A DNA stretch of 64,000 bases from Mycolicibacterium bacteremicum. GTDB lineage: Bacteria; Actinomycetota; Actinomycetes; Mycobacteriales; Mycobacteriaceae. The stretch covers positions 304,747 to 368,746 of the forward strand of contig NZ_MVHJ01000002.1 of assembly GCF_002086115.1 (NCBI RefSeq). Direction: 5' to 3'. The stretch's first letter is position 1, and every line of letters begins with the position of its first letter. The notes beneath the pieces were generated by a model, which saw nothing but the letters and a program-made list of their open reading frames with translations, did no database searches and was not told the origin of the DNA. The position numbers and the translations under genes are program-made. Positions 43,793 to 53,596 of this stretch are shown here, in pieces.

Positions 43793-45664
43793 TTGAAGAA
43801 TGTTGTCGGGGTCGACATCGGCAACTCGACGACGGAGGCCAGCGCGGCGACGATCGGTTCGGATGCCGCCGTGCGCTTCCTGGGGGCGGCCCTGGCGCCG
43901 ACCACCGGCGTCAAGGGCACCCCGCGCAACGTGGACGGGGTGGCCGAGGTCGTCGACCGGGCATTGCGGGCCGCCGGTGTGGCGATCGCCGATCTCGACA
44001 CCGTGCTGCTCAACGAGGCCACACCGGTGATCAGCGGGATGGCGATGGAGACCATCACCGAGACCATCATCACCGAGTCGACCATGATCGGGCACGATCC
44101 GCGTACGCCGGGTGGCCGGGGGCTGGGCGTGGGCACCACGGTGCCGTACGCGTCGTTGGACGATCCAGCCGCGCTGTCTGCACAACACCCGGCGGAACCG
44201 GTCATCGTCGTCGTCCCCAAAGGCGTGGACTTCGAGGTGGCCGCGGCGGCGATCAACACCGCGACCCGGCGCGGGATCGTCGTGGCTGCAGCCATTCTCG
44301 GCAATGATGATGCCGTGCTGGTGGTCAACCGGCTCGATACGACCATCCCGGTGATCGACGAGGTGTCGCGCATCGACGCGGTGCCGTTGGGCATGCTGGC
44401 CGCCGTCGAGGTGGCCGGGCCGGGGCAGTCGATCCGCACGCTGTCCAACGCCTACGGGCTGGCCACCATCTTCGAACTGGATGCCGCCGCGACCAAGGTG
44501 GTGTCTCCGGTGGCCCGCGCGCTGACCGGCAACCGGTCGGCCGTCGTGGTGCGCACCCCGGCCGGGGATGTCGCCGATCGCACCATCCCGGCGGGGTCGC
44601 TGGAACTGCACGGCGAGAGCCGCAGCGCGTCGGTCGACGTGTCGCGCGGTGCGGTCGAGATCATGGCCGCCGTCGAACGTGTCAGTCCGCTGGCCGATGT
44701 GAACGGCGAGTCGGGCACCAACACCGGCGGCATGATCGCCAACGTTCGGCAGAGCATGGCCGACCTGTCCGACCATGCGGTGACCGATGTGCACATCAAG
44801 GATCTGCTCGCGGTCGACACGTTTGTGCCGCAGGAGGTCCGGGGCGGCGTGGCCGGTGAGGTGGCACTGGAGAACGCGGTGGCGCTGGCGGCCATGGTGC
44901 GCACCAGAGAGAGCGGAATGCAGGCGGTCGCGACGGCGGTGACCGAGCGGTTGCGCGCCGCGGGCGCCGACCGCGTCGAGGTTGTCGTCGGCGGTGTGGA
45001 GGCCGAGATGGCGGTACTGGGTGCCTTGACCACACCGGGTACCGACAAGCCGCTGGTGGTGCTCGATCTCGGCGGTGGATCCACCGACGCGGCGGTGATC
45101 GCCGCCGACGACTCGATCGACGCGGTGCATCTGGCCGGCGCCGGAGATCTGGTCACCAAGTTGATCGACGCCGAACTCGGTTTGGACAACCTGGAGTTGG
45201 CCGAGGACATCAAACGGTTCCCGCTGGGCAAGGCGGAGAGCTTCTTTCACGTGCGGTTGGAGAACGGCACCGTGCAGTTCTTCGAGAAGCCGCTGCCGGC
45301 AACGGCGTTTGCGCGGGTGGTGACCCTCGACGGCGCCGGGATGAATCCGATACCGGGCCGGCACTCGATGGAGCGGATACGGATGGTGCGCCGCACCGCC
45401 AAGGAACGCATCTTCGTGGTCAACGCCTTGCGCGCGTTGCGCGCGGTGGCACCCGGCGGTGATCTGCGTCAGATCGGCTTCGTGGTGCTGCTCGGTGGTT
45501 GCGCGCTGGACTTCGAGATCCCCGATCAGATAGCCGATGCGCTGGCCCCGTACGGGATAGTCTGCGGCACCGGCAATGTCCGCGGCACCGAGGGGCCCCG
45601 TAACGCGGTGGCCTCGGGTCTGGTGGCCGCGTACGCCGCGAAGGTGGCGAGCGGTGGTGTCTGA
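43793..45664 (+). CDS. pduG: Diol dehydratase reactivase large subunit
   Basis: 623 residues. It is a chaperone-like ATPase that releases damaged cobalamin from inactivated dehydratase. Actin-fold motifs: VVGVDIGNSTTEAS at the N-terminus and LVVLDLGGGSTDAAVIA; a swivelling domain is inserted between. TTG 43793 with a GAAGGA site 6 nt upstream. Its stop overlaps the small reactivase subunit. Also called ddrA or dhaF in other species. Confidence 0.95.
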   Translation: MKNVVGVDIGNSTTEASAATIGSDAAVRFLGAALAPTTGVKGTPRNVDGVAEVVDRALRAAGVAIADLDTVLLNEATPVISGMAMETITETIITESTMIGHDPRTPGGRGLGVGTTVPYASLDDPAALSAQHPAEPVIVVVPKGVDFEVAAAAINTATRRGIVVAAAILGNDDAVLVVNRLDTTIPVIDEVSRIDAVPLGMLAAVEVAGPGQSIRTLSNAYGLATIFELDAAATKVVSPVARALTGNRSAVVVRTPAGDVADRTIPAGSLELHGESRSASVDVSRGAVEIMAAVERVSPLADVNGESGTNTGGMIANVRQSMADLSDHAVTDVHIKDLLAVDTFVPQEVRGGVAGEVALENAVALAAMVRTRESGMQAVATAVTERLRAAGADRVEVVVGGVEAEMAVLGALTTPGTDKPLVVLDLGGGSTDAAVIAADDSIDAVHLAGAGDLVTKLIDAELGLDNLELAEDIKRFPLGKAESFFHVRLENGTVQFFEKPLPATAFARVVTLDGAGMNPIPGRHSMERIRMVRRTAKERIFVVNALRALRAVAPGGDLRQIGFVVLLGGCALDFEIPDQIADALAPYGIVCGTGNVRGTEGPRNAVASGLVAAYAAKVASGGV

Positions 45665-46025
45665 GGGCTTCCGGTCCGCGCGTTCGCAGCCGCAGCGGCC
45701 GGTGGTGGTGGTGCTCTCGGGCGGCCCGGACTCGGTGGTGCGCGAGGTGTTGGCCGGTATCGAGGAAGAGGGCGTGCCCAGCACGGTCGAGACGGTCACC
45801 GGACAATCGGCGACCGCGCTGGCCATCCGCGCCGCGGCCCAGTCGCCGCTGCAGGTGGGCATCGGTGTCGACGCCGACGGTGAGGTCAGCGTCTGTCACG
45901 TCAAACTCGAGCAGCCGGTCTTCGAACTCGCGGGTGGATCGAGCCCCGCGCGGCTGCGGACTCTGGGGCACAACGCCGCCCGCATCGTGGCGGGGCTCCC
46001 GCTGCGAACCGTCACCGACGGCTGA
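45657..46025 (+). CDS. pduH: Diol dehydratase reactivase small subunit
   Basis: 122 residues. RPVVVVLSGGPDSVVREVLAGIEEEGVPSTVE resembles the dehydratase medium subunit fold that the small reactivase subunit mimics, so that it can swap with it. GTG 45654 and GTG 45657 are both possible starts; either overlaps the end of the large reactivase gene. It ends the dehydratase operon; a 218-nt gap follows. Confidence 0.9.
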   Translation: MSEGFRSARSQPQRPVVVVLSGGPDSVVREVLAGIEEEGVPSTVETVTGQSATALAIRAAAQSPLQVGIGVDADGEVSVCHVKLEQPVFELAGGSSPARLRTLGHNAARIVAGLPLRTVTDG

Positions 46026-46090
46026 TTTCCGCGACGCGAAGGCCATGTTGGGCTGGACAGCGCGCCGCCGAGCGGTGATACTGCTTTATC

Positions 46091-46112
46091 AAAGGTTGGG
46101 TATCAGACCTTT
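46091..46112. promoter_or_regulatory. Inverted repeat upstream of the ethanolamine permease gene
   Basis: AAAGGT (46091-46096) and ACCTTT (46107-46112) are inverted across 10 nt in the AT-richest part of the 218-nt gap (46026-46243) between the reactivase and the permease. The gap has no gene, and I see no cobalamin riboswitch B12-box (GCCACTG). The repeat may bind a regulator for the permease-eutBC operon. Confidence 0.35.
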
Positions 46113-46243
46113 AGGCTGACGTGTTTCAGGCAGTCGAACGCTTCCCGGTCAGCCCCCGGCTGGCAGATGCTCCAGACGCCCCGCGGCGTCCCCCCGATCA
46201 TCGCTGATCGACCGCAATTGCCTTGTCAATGAAGGAGTTTGAA

Positions 46244-47656
46244 GTGGCCGGTGTCGAAGAACACCTGGAGAGTGCAGATTATCTGCAGAAACGTCAGCTG
46301 AAATCGGGCACCGCAGGCTGGCTGCTGCTGGCCGGACTCGGCGTCAGCTATGTCATCTCCGGTGACTACTCGGGATGGAACTTCGGTCTGGCCGAGGGCG
46401 GCTTCGGCGGCCTCGCCATCGCCGCGGTCATCATCGCCGGCATGTACCTGGCGCTGGTGCTGGGGATGGCCGAGCTGTCCTCGGCGCTGCCGGCCGCCGG
46501 CGGCGGGTACACCTTCGCCCGGCGCGCCATGGGCCCGTGGGGCGGGTTCGCCACCGGCACAGCCATTCTCATCGAGTACGCCATCGCACCCGCGGCCATC
46601 GCCACCTTCATCGGCGCCTACGTCGAATCGCTGGGGCTGTTCGGTATCACCGACGGCTGGTGGGTCTACCTGGCCGCCTACCTGCTCTTCATCGGGATCC
46701 ACCTGGCCGGCGTCGGCGAGGCCCTCAAGGTGATGTTCGTGATCACCGCCATCGCGCTGGTCGGGCTCATCGTCTTCGCGATCGCCGCGATCGGCCACTT
46801 CGACGTCGCCAACCTGACCAACATGGCGGTCGACGAGACCGCGGCCGGCGCGTCGAGCTGGCTGCCCAACGGCTACCTCGGCATCTGGGCGGCCTTCCCG
46901 TTCGCGATCTGGTTCTTCCTGGCCATCGAGGGTGTGCCGTTGGCCGCCGAGGAGACCGCCGATCCCGAGCGCAACGTCCCCCGCGGCATCATCGCCGGCA
47001 TGGGTGTCCTGCTGGTCACCTGCGCCGCCGTGCTCATCCTGACCACCGGTGCCGGCGGCGCCGACGCGATGTCGGGCTCGGGCAACCCGCTGGTGGAGGC
47101 GCTCGGTGACGGCACCGCGGCCAAGGTCGTCAACTACATCGGTCTGGCCGGCCTGATCGCCAGCTTCTTCTCCATCATCTACGCCTACTCCCGGCAGCTG
47201 TTCGCGCTCTCGCGCGCGGGCTACCTGCCCAAGGCGCTGTCGGTGACCAACTCGCGCAAGACGCCGACGCTCGCCCTCATCGTCCCCGGCCTGATCGGCT
47301 TCGCACTGTCGCTGACCGGGCAGGGCGCGACGCTGCTGAACATGGCGGTCTTCGGCGCCGCGCTGAGCTATGTGCTGATGATGATCAGCCACATCGTGCT
47401 GCGTCGCCGCGAACCGGACATGCCGCGGCCCTACCGCACCCCGGGTGGCGTCGCGACCACCGGTTTCGCCCTGGTGATCGGCGTGTTCGCGGTCATCGCG
47501 ACCTTCCTGGTCGACCCGGTCGCGGCCGGTATCTGCCTGGCCGTGTTCGCCGCATTCATGCTGTATTTCGCGGTCTACAGCCGGCACAAGCTGGTGGCCA
47601 ACTCGCCGGACGAGGAGTTCGCCATGCTCGCGGCCGCGGAGAGCGAACTCAAGTGA
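46244..47656 (+). CDS. eat: Ethanolamine permease (APC superfamily)
   Basis: 470 residues and about twelve transmembrane helices. The N-terminus LKSGTAGWLLLAGLGVSYVISGDYSGWNFGLAEGG and the loop ELSSALPAAGGGYTFARRAMGPWGGFATG mark the ethanolamine permease branch of the APC family. GTG 46244 is preferred to ATG 46229 because AAGGAG lies exactly 6 nt before it. The eutB gene follows with a GTGA overlap, which fits ethanolamine import coupled to cleavage. Confidence 0.92.
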   Translation: MAGVEEHLESADYLQKRQLKSGTAGWLLLAGLGVSYVISGDYSGWNFGLAEGGFGGLAIAAVIIAGMYLALVLGMAELSSALPAAGGGYTFARRAMGPWGGFATGTAILIEYAIAPAAIATFIGAYVESLGLFGITDGWWVYLAAYLLFIGIHLAGVGEALKVMFVITAIALVGLIVFAIAAIGHFDVANLTNMAVDETAAGASSWLPNGYLGIWAAFPFAIWFFLAIEGVPLAAEETADPERNVPRGIIAGMGVLLVTCAAVLILTTGAGGADAMSGSGNPLVEALGDGTAAKVVNYIGLAGLIASFFSIIYAYSRQLFALSRAGYLPKALSVTNSRKTPTLALIVPGLIGFALSLTGQGATLLNMAVFGAALSYVLMMISHIVLRRREPDMPRPYRTPGGVATTGFALVIGVFAVIATFLVDPVAAGICLAVFAAFMLYFAVYSRHKLVANSPDEEFAMLAAAESELK

Positions 47657-49062
47657 TCTACCGGCAGCAGGTCTCGGGCGTGAACTACGCCTTCGACGGA
47701 CTGGTGGAGGTGCTGGCCAAGGCCACCCCGCTGCGCTCGGGCGACCAGCTCGCCGGGTGCGCCGCCGAACACGACGCCGAACGCGCGGCCGCCGCGTGGG
47801 TGCTCGCCGACCTGCCGCTGGAGACCTTCCTCAACACCGACATCGTCGACTACGACACCGACGAGGTCACCCGGCTCATCATGGACAGCCATGACCGGCA
47901 GGCGTTCGCCGCCGTGTCGGGGCTGACGGTGGGCGGCCTGCGGGACTGGCTGCTGGAGACGTCGTCGCATGACGACAGCGCAACGCGGATCGCCGCGATC
48001 TCGCCGGGGCTGACCCCGGAGATGGTCGCGGCGGTCAGCAAGATCATGCGCAACCAGGACCTGATCGCGGTGGCGGCGGCCTGCACCGTCACCGCGGCGT
48101 TCCGCACCACCGTCGGGCTGCCCGGCACGCTGGCCACCCGGCTGCAACCGAACCACCCGACCGACGATCCCCGCGGTATCGCCGCCGGCATCCTGGACGG
48201 GTTGCTGCTCGGGTGCGGTGATGCCGTGATCGGTATCAACCCGGCCACCGATTCACCGCAGGCCACCGCGGACCTGCTGCACCTGCTGGACTCCATCCGC
48301 ACCCGCTATGACATCCCGGTGCAGTCGTGCGTGCTCTCGCACATCACCACCACCATCGGGTTGATCGAGAGCGGTGCGCCGGTGGACCTGGTGTTCCAGT
48401 CCATTGCCGGCACCGAGGGGGCGAATTCGGCGTTCGGCGTCGACATCTCGCTGCTGCGCGAGGGCCGCGAGGCGGCCATGGCCCTGCAGCGTGGCACCGT
48501 CGGCGACAACGTCATGTATCTGGAGACGGGCCAGGGCTCGGCGCTGAGCTCGCACACCCACCTGGGGGTGGGCGGCAAGCCGGTGGATCAGCAGACGCTG
48601 GAGACCCGTGCCTACGCCGTCGCGCGCGATCTGGATCCGCTGCTGGTCAACACCGTCGTCGGGTTCATCGGACCCGAATACCTCTATGACGGCAAGCAGA
48701 TCATCCGCGCAGGGTTGGAGGATCACTTCTGCGGCAAGCTGCTTGGCCTGCCGATGGGGGTCGATGTCTGCTACACCAACCACGCCGAGGCCGACCAGAA
48801 CGACATGGACACCCTGCTGACCCTGTTGGCGGCGGCGGGGGCGGCCTTCGTCATCACGGTGCCCGGCGCCGACGATGTCATGCTCGGCTACCAGAGCCTG
48901 GCCTTCCACGACGTGCTGACCACGCGCCGCACGCTCGGCCTGCGGCCGGCACCGGAGTTCGAGGCCTGGCTCAAGCGCGTCGGGATGGTCGACGACGCCG
49001 GTCGGCTCACCCCGTTCGATCTGACGCACTCACCGTTGCGTGCGCTCACCGCGGCACCATGA
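47653..49062 (+). CDS. eutB: Ethanolamine ammonia-lyase large subunit
   Basis: 469 residues. It splits ethanolamine into acetaldehyde and ammonia using adenosylcobalamin. The TIM-barrel signatures are complete: VAAVSKIMRNQDLIAVAA, TRLQPNHPTDDPRGIAAGILDGLLLGCGDAVIGINPATDS, QSIAGTEGANSAFGVDISLLREG, and GLPMGVDVCYTNHAEADQNDMDTL. It starts at GTG 47653 overlapping the permease stop, and ends in an ATGA overlap with eutC. Confidence 0.96.
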   Translation: MIYRQQVSGVNYAFDGLVEVLAKATPLRSGDQLAGCAAEHDAERAAAAWVLADLPLETFLNTDIVDYDTDEVTRLIMDSHDRQAFAAVSGLTVGGLRDWLLETSSHDDSATRIAAISPGLTPEMVAAVSKIMRNQDLIAVAAACTVTAAFRTTVGLPGTLATRLQPNHPTDDPRGIAAGILDGLLLGCGDAVIGINPATDSPQATADLLHLLDSIRTRYDIPVQSCVLSHITTTIGLIESGAPVDLVFQSIAGTEGANSAFGVDISLLREGREAAMALQRGTVGDNVMYLETGQGSALSSHTHLGVGGKPVDQQTLETRAYAVARDLDPLLVNTVVGFIGPEYLYDGKQIIRAGLEDHFCGKLLGLPMGVDVCYTNHAEADQNDMDTLLTLLAAAGAAFVITVPGADDVMLGYQSLAFHDVLTTRRTLGLRPAPEFEAWLKRVGMVDDAGRLTPFDLTHSPLRALTAAP

Positions 49063-49844
49063 GGAGCGCCTTGACCAGTAGTGATCCCGCGATCCAGGAA
49101 TTCTGGGCCGATCTCCGCAAGACCACGCAGGCCAGGATCGGGCTGGGTCGCGCCGGCACCGCGCTGCCCACCCGGCAGGTGCTGGAACTGGCCGCCGCGC
49201 ACGCCGCCGCCCGCGATGCGGTGCACATCCCGCTCGATACCGAGGACCTCGCCGGCGCGGTGCGCGCCGTGGGCATCGGGGAGCCGGTGCTGGTGACCAG
49301 CCGGGCCGGCTCACGCGAGGAGTACCTGCGCCGTCCGGACCTGGGCCGGTTGCCGGCCGAGGGCAACGATGTCCCCGCCGAACCGGCCGATATCGGCTTC
49401 GTGCTCGCCGACGGTCTGTCGCCGACCGCGCTGAGCCACCACGGTGCGAACCTGCTCGCGGCACTGGTGGGCGCCCTTGCCGACCGGTACACCCTGGCCC
49501 GCCCGGTCATCGCCACGCAGGCCCGGGTGGCCCTCGGCGATCACATCGCCGCCGCTCAGGGGGTGCGCACGCTGCTGGTCATCATCGGTGAGCGGCCCGG
49601 CCTGAGCGTCGCCGACAGCCTGGGCATCTACCTCACCCACCTGCCGGGGCCCGGCCGCACCGACGCCGACCGCAACTGCATCTCCAACATCCACCCGCCG
49701 GACGGTCTGGGTTATGCCGAGGCCGCGCGGGTGGCCGCGGGTCTGGTCGGCGGAGCGGTGGCGCTGGGTCGCTCCGGGGTGCAACTCAAGGACACATCGC
49801 GGCCGGCGCTCGGCCAGGACGACGCGGATCGCGCGATTTCCTAG
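49059..49844 (+). CDS. eutC: Ethanolamine ammonia-lyase small subunit
   Basis: 261 residues. LRKTTQARIGLGRAGTALPTRQVLELAAAHAAARDAV, SRAGSREEYLRRPDLGR, DIGFVLADGLSPTALSHHGANLL and SVADSLGIYLTHLPGPGRTDADRNCISNIHPPDGLGYAEAARV are the EutC hallmarks. It binds the cobalamin together with EutB. It lacks the long N-terminal microcompartment signal found in enteric EutC. Last gene of the island. Confidence 0.95.
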   Translation: MRSALTSSDPAIQEFWADLRKTTQARIGLGRAGTALPTRQVLELAAAHAAARDAVHIPLDTEDLAGAVRAVGIGEPVLVTSRAGSREEYLRRPDLGRLPAEGNDVPAEPADIGFVLADGLSPTALSHHGANLLAALVGALADRYTLARPVIATQARVALGDHIAAAQGVRTLLVIIGERPGLSVADSLGIYLTHLPGPGRTDADRNCISNIHPPDGLGYAEAARVAAGLVGGAVALGRSGVQLKDTSRPALGQDDADRAIS

Positions 49845-49875
49845 CCGCCATATCGCCACCCCCGATTTGGGCGTT

Positions 49876-49905
49876 TTGACCTGCAGCGACGCCGCCCGGT
49901 AAGCT
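49876..49905 (+). promoter_or_regulatory. Promoter of rplM-rpsI
   Basis: TTGACC (49876-49881), an 18-nt spacer and TAAGCT (49900-49905) form a good housekeeping-sigma promoter, leaving an untranslated leader of about 115 nt before rplM. It shows that rplM-rpsI are transcribed on their own and do not depend on the island upstream. Confidence 0.65.
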
Positions 49906-50026
49906 TCCTCGCTGGCGTGTGCTGTCCCTAGGGGCATACGGGTCCCGGGTCAACGTCGGTCGCCGGGAATCCTGATCGCATCCGCCTGACCGGCACAACA
50001 ACCCGAGAGAAGAAGGTAAGCACACC

Positions 50027-50466
50027 ATGCCTACTTACACGCCGAAGGCGGGTGACACCACGCGGTCGTGGTACGTCATCGACGCCCAAGACGTGGTGCT
50101 CGGCCGGCTCGCCGTCGAAGCAGCGAAGCTGCTGCGCGGCAAGCACAAGCCGACATTCACGCCCAATGTCGACGGTGGTGACTTCGTCATCATCATCAAC
50201 GCCGAGAAGGTCTCCCTCAGTGGGGACAAGCTCACCACCAAGTTCGCTTACCGCCACTCGGGTTACCCCGGCGGCCTGCGCAAGCGCACCATCGGCGAGC
50301 TGCTGGAGAAGCACCCGACCCGTGTCGTCGAGAACGCCATCGTCGGGATGCTGCCGCACAACAAGCTGAGCCGTCAGGTGCAGAAGAAGCTGAAGGTGTA
50401 CGCGGGCCCCGAGCATCCGCACGCCGCGCAGCAGCCGATTCCGTTCGAGATCAAGCAGGTGGCGCA

Positions 50467-50470
<4 letters not shown>
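50027..50470 (+). CDS. rplM: 50S ribosomal protein L13
   Basis: 147 residues. [60 protein letters not shown] and [38 protein letters not shown] are diagnostic of L13, an early-binding 50S protein. The stop overlaps the rpsI GTG (GTGA). Confidence 0.98.
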
Positions 50471-50997
<527 letters not shown>

Positions 50998-51014
50998 TCT
51001 GTTCGTCTTCCCGG

Positions 51015-51057
51015 CCGCCGGGTGTGGAGCAATCCACACCCGGCGGTCTTTTTTATT
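51015..51057 (+). terminator. Intrinsic terminator after rpsI
   Basis: CCGCCGGGTGTGGA (51015-51028), loop GCAA, TCCACACCCGGCGG (51033-51046) followed by TCTTTTTTATT: a perfect 14-bp stem and a real T tract, unusual in so GC-rich a genome. It closes the rplM-rpsI operon. Confidence 0.9.
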
Positions 51058-51300
51058 GTGATGTTCTTTGCTCACATGGGTACCGGCGCTGGTGAGGTCG
51101 GTGACAGAGGCGTTGCCAGTTTCTGCATCCGCCGTCGTCTGCGGCCCGCCGGATTTGATCTCGGCGAGCGGTGCTGTGCACGGTGGAGCCGGAGGAGCGG
51201 GGGCGCGTCGGCGCGTCCAGGCAGACCGAATCTGCCGTCGGTACGAGTCAGTCAGCTCGTAGGGGGACCGGACCGCTTCCACTGACTGAAAGGATGACGA
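51058..51300. other. Intergenic region before the secreted acidic protein gene
   Basis: Together with the terminator this makes a gap of 303 nt without a gene. The segment after the T tract holds short open frames without family likeness and, at its end, AAAGGA 8 nt before the next ATG. No promoter could be placed with confidence. Confidence 0.5.
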
Positions 51301-51774
51301 ATGAAGAACAACACTGTGATGCGTATGACCGCGAGCGCCGCCATGGGCGGGGCCCTGCTGCTGTTCGGTGGCGCCGCCGTTGCGGGCGCGCAGCCCGGTG
51401 ACGGTCGGGTCGACCTGGCGATCGGCACCGCGGGCGTGCTGACCGATGTGCCGATCGACGCGGCCTCGCAGATCGCCGCTGACGTCTGCAAGACCGACGT
51501 CGCCGAGCTCACCGTGACCGCGCAGAGCGTGGACACCGCCGGTGCGCAGCAGAGCGCGTGCACCAACACCCTCGGTGCGGTCGATTTCCGACAGAACGGC
51601 GCCGAGGAGCAGGACGTGACCGAGGAGCCGGGCACGGCCGAGGGCGCCTCGTTCTCCGAGGAGCCGACCGAGCCGACCGATGAGACCGTCGAGGACGGTG
51701 CCACCGAGGGCTCCACCGATGAGGCCCCGGTGACCACCACGACCACGGTTCCGGTGCCGGCTCCCGCCGGATGA
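51301..51774 (+). CDS. Secreted protein with acidic Thr/Glu/Pro-rich tail
   Basis: 157 residues. Signal peptide 1-30 (hydrophobic 13-28, cleavage suggested after AGA). The mature part has a short domain ([60 protein letters not shown]) with two Cys that could form a disulfide, then about 60 residues of low-complexity Glu/Thr/Pro ending [14 protein letters not shown], a likely wall-spanning or glycosylated tail. No function is assigned. It is monocistronic, bounded by terminators on both sides. Confidence 0.82.
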   Translation: MKNNTVMRMTASAAMGGALLLFGGAAVAGAQPGDGRVDLAIGTAGVLTDVPIDAASQIAADVCKTDVAELTVTAQSVDTAGAQQSACTNTLGAVDFRQNGAEEQDVTEEPGTAEGASFSEEPTEPTDETVEDGATEGSTDEAPVTTTTTVPVPAPAG

Positions 51775-51792
51775 TCGCTGTTCGACAATGCT

Positions 51793-51822
51793 GCTGCCCG
51801 CGTCCGAAGGGACGCGGGCAGC
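51793..51822 (+). terminator. Hairpin after the secreted acidic protein gene
   Basis: GCTGCCCGCGTCC (51793-51805), loop GAAG, GGACGCGGGCAGC (51810-51822): a 13-bp perfect stem 19 nt after the stop codon, without a strong T tract. It would separate this gene from glmM. Confidence 0.7.
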
Positions 51823-51902
51823 GGTGTATCGATTGCATTCCAACCTGGCCGCAGGGCTTGTCAGTTGGCTCTTTGGCCCCCGCATATGAGAAATTTGACC
51901 CC

Positions 51903-53240
51903 ATGGCTCGACTTTTCGGCACCGACGGCGTGCGCGGAGTCGCCAATCGCGACCTCACCGCCGAACTGGCGGTGGCGCTGGGTTCGGCGGCCGCGCGGCG
52001 GCTCGGCTCGGTATCGACAGCAGGACGCCGGGTGGCCGTCGTCGGCCGCGATCCACGCGCCAGCGGCGAGATGCTGGAGGCGGCGGTCATCGCCGGACTG
52101 ACCAGTGAAGGCATCGACGCACTGCGGGTGGGCGTGCTGCCGACTCCCGCGGTGGCGTACCTGACCAGCGCATACGACGCCGATTTCGGCATCATGATCT
52201 CCGCCTCGCACAATCCGATGCCCGACAACGGCATCAAGATCTTCGGCCCCGGCGGGCACAAACTCGACGATGCCACCGAGGACCGCATCGCCGAGTTGGT
52301 CAGCTCGGGGCCCGGTGAGCGGCCCACCGGAGCGGGGATCGGCCGCGTCGTGGACGCCGAGGATGCTCTGGACCGCTACCTGCGCCACGCCGCGAAGGCG
52401 GTCACCACCCGCCTCGATGGCATCAAAGTGGTGGTCGACTGCGCCAACGGGGCCGCCTACGCCGCCGCGCCGATGGCCTACCGGGCGGCGGGCGCCGAGG
52501 TCATCACCCTGAACGCCGAACCCAACGGTCTCAACATCAACGATCGCTGCGGCTCCACCCACATGGACGTGCTGCAGCAGGCCGTCGTCGCACACGGAGC
52601 CGATCTGGGCCTGGCGCATGACGGTGATGCCGACCGCTGCCTGGCCGTCGACGCCGACGGCGGGCTGATCGACGGTGACGCCATCATGGTGATGCTCGCG
52701 CTGGCCATGCAGGAGGCCCAGGAACTGGCCTCGAACACGCTGGTCACGACCGTCATGAGCAACCTCGGGCTGCACATCGCGATGCGTAACGCCGGTATCG
52801 AGGTGCGCACCACGGCCGTCGGTGACCGCTACGTCCTGGAGGAACTGCGGGCAGGGGAGTTCTCGCTCGGCGGCGAACAGTCCGGGCACATCGTGCTGCC
52901 GACGTTCGGCACCACCGGCGACGGTGTCGTCACCGGTCTGCGACTGATGTCGCGGATGGCACAGACGCGCAGCACGCTGGCGGCCCTGTGTGCGCCGATG
53001 CAGACCCTGCCGCAGGTGCTGATCAATGTCGAGGTTGCCGACAAGGCGACGGTCGCCGAGGCCGCGTCGGTGCAGAGCGCGGTCGCCGAGGCCGAGGCGC
53101 TGCTCGGTGACACCGGCCGAATCCTGCTGCGGCCCTCGGGGACCGAGCAGGTCGTCCGGGTGATGGTCGAGGCCGCCGATGCCGACACCGCCCGGCAACT
53201 GGCGGTGCGGGTGGCCGAGTCGGTCAGCCGGCACCACTGA
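51903..53240 (+). CDS. glmM: Phosphoglucosamine mutase
   Basis: 445 residues. It interconverts glucosamine 6-phosphate and glucosamine 1-phosphate for UDP-GlcNAc. The catalytic phosphoserine is S102 in [15 protein letters not shown], the Mg site is HDGDADR, and the C-terminal phosphate loop is [30 protein letters not shown] marks the start at ATG 51903. glmS, encoding the previous step, lies 6 kb downstream on the same strand. Confidence 0.97.
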   Translation: MARLFGTDGVRGVANRDLTAELAVALGSAAARRLGSVSTAGRRVAVVGRDPRASGEMLEAAVIAGLTSEGIDALRVGVLPTPAVAYLTSAYDADFGIMISASHNPMPDNGIKIFGPGGHKLDDATEDRIAELVSSGPGERPTGAGIGRVVDAEDALDRYLRHAAKAVTTRLDGIKVVVDCANGAAYAAAPMAYRAAGAEVITLNAEPNGLNINDRCGSTHMDVLQQAVVAHGADLGLAHDGDADRCLAVDADGGLIDGDAIMVMLALAMQEAQELASNTLVTTVMSNLGLHIAMRNAGIEVRTTAVGDRYVLEELRAGEFSLGGEQSGHIVLPTFGTTGDGVVTGLRLMSRMAQTRSTLAALCAPMQTLPQVLINVEVADKATVAEAASVQSAVAEAEALLGDTGRILLRPSGTEQVVRVMVEAADADTARQLAVRVAESVSRHH

Positions 53241-53294
53241 TCTGTTCGGGAGTTCGGTGGAACCGAACGGCGCGCCGCTGCGTCCTATTCGGGT

Positions 53295-53594
53295 ATGGGA
53301 TACATCGACGCGGCACGCATGGATGTCGCCGCGCTGCTGACCGCCGCGCACCGCTATGACACCGCGGCCGGGTTGGTCGAGGACACGGTGGGGCGCTGTC
53401 TGCTGGTCTTCGGACCGGCCGGCGCGGGTCGGGAGTACACGGACTGCGGTGCAGAGGTGCAGCGCTCCGTGGCGGCCACCGTCGGCCGGTTGCGGTCCTG
53501 GGCGGCCGCGAATCGAGAGGTCGCGGCGAGTCTGCGGGCTTCCGCGGCGGACTATGCCGATATCGACACCCGCGTCGCCCGCCGGATCGGCTGA
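53295..53594 (+). CDS. EspC/DUF2580-like small helical protein
   Basis: 99 residues, all helical. MDVAALLTAAHRYDTAAGLVEDTV and LRSWAAANREVAASLRASAADYADIDTRVARRIG resemble ESX secretion-associated (EspC-like) proteins that follow glmM in mycobacteria (Rv3440c position). It may act as an ESX substrate or partner of the next protein, whose start lies 2 nt after its stop. No WXG motif is visible. Confidence 0.7.
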   Translation: MGYIDAARMDVAALLTAAHRYDTAAGLVEDTVGRCLLVFGPAGAGREYTDCGAEVQRSVAATVGRLRSWAAANREVAASLRASAADYADIDTRVARRIG

Positions 53595-53596
53595 CC

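Noticed and set aside
43571..45862. A 763-codon open frame on the minus strand across the reactivase genes
   Set aside because: It is antisense to pduG, whose actin-fold motifs and ribosome site are clear. The translation is His/Arg-rich low-complexity text with no domain.
46026..46243. Cobalamin riboswitch before the permease-eutBC operon
   Set aside because: No GCCACTG-type B12 box or the expected long structured leader is visible here or before the dehydratase operon.
30460..50026. Recent mobile island (integrase, IS, tRNA-att) between esxT and rplM
   Set aside because: No transposase, integrase, tRNA or border repeats were seen, and GC content and codon use look like those of the neighbours.
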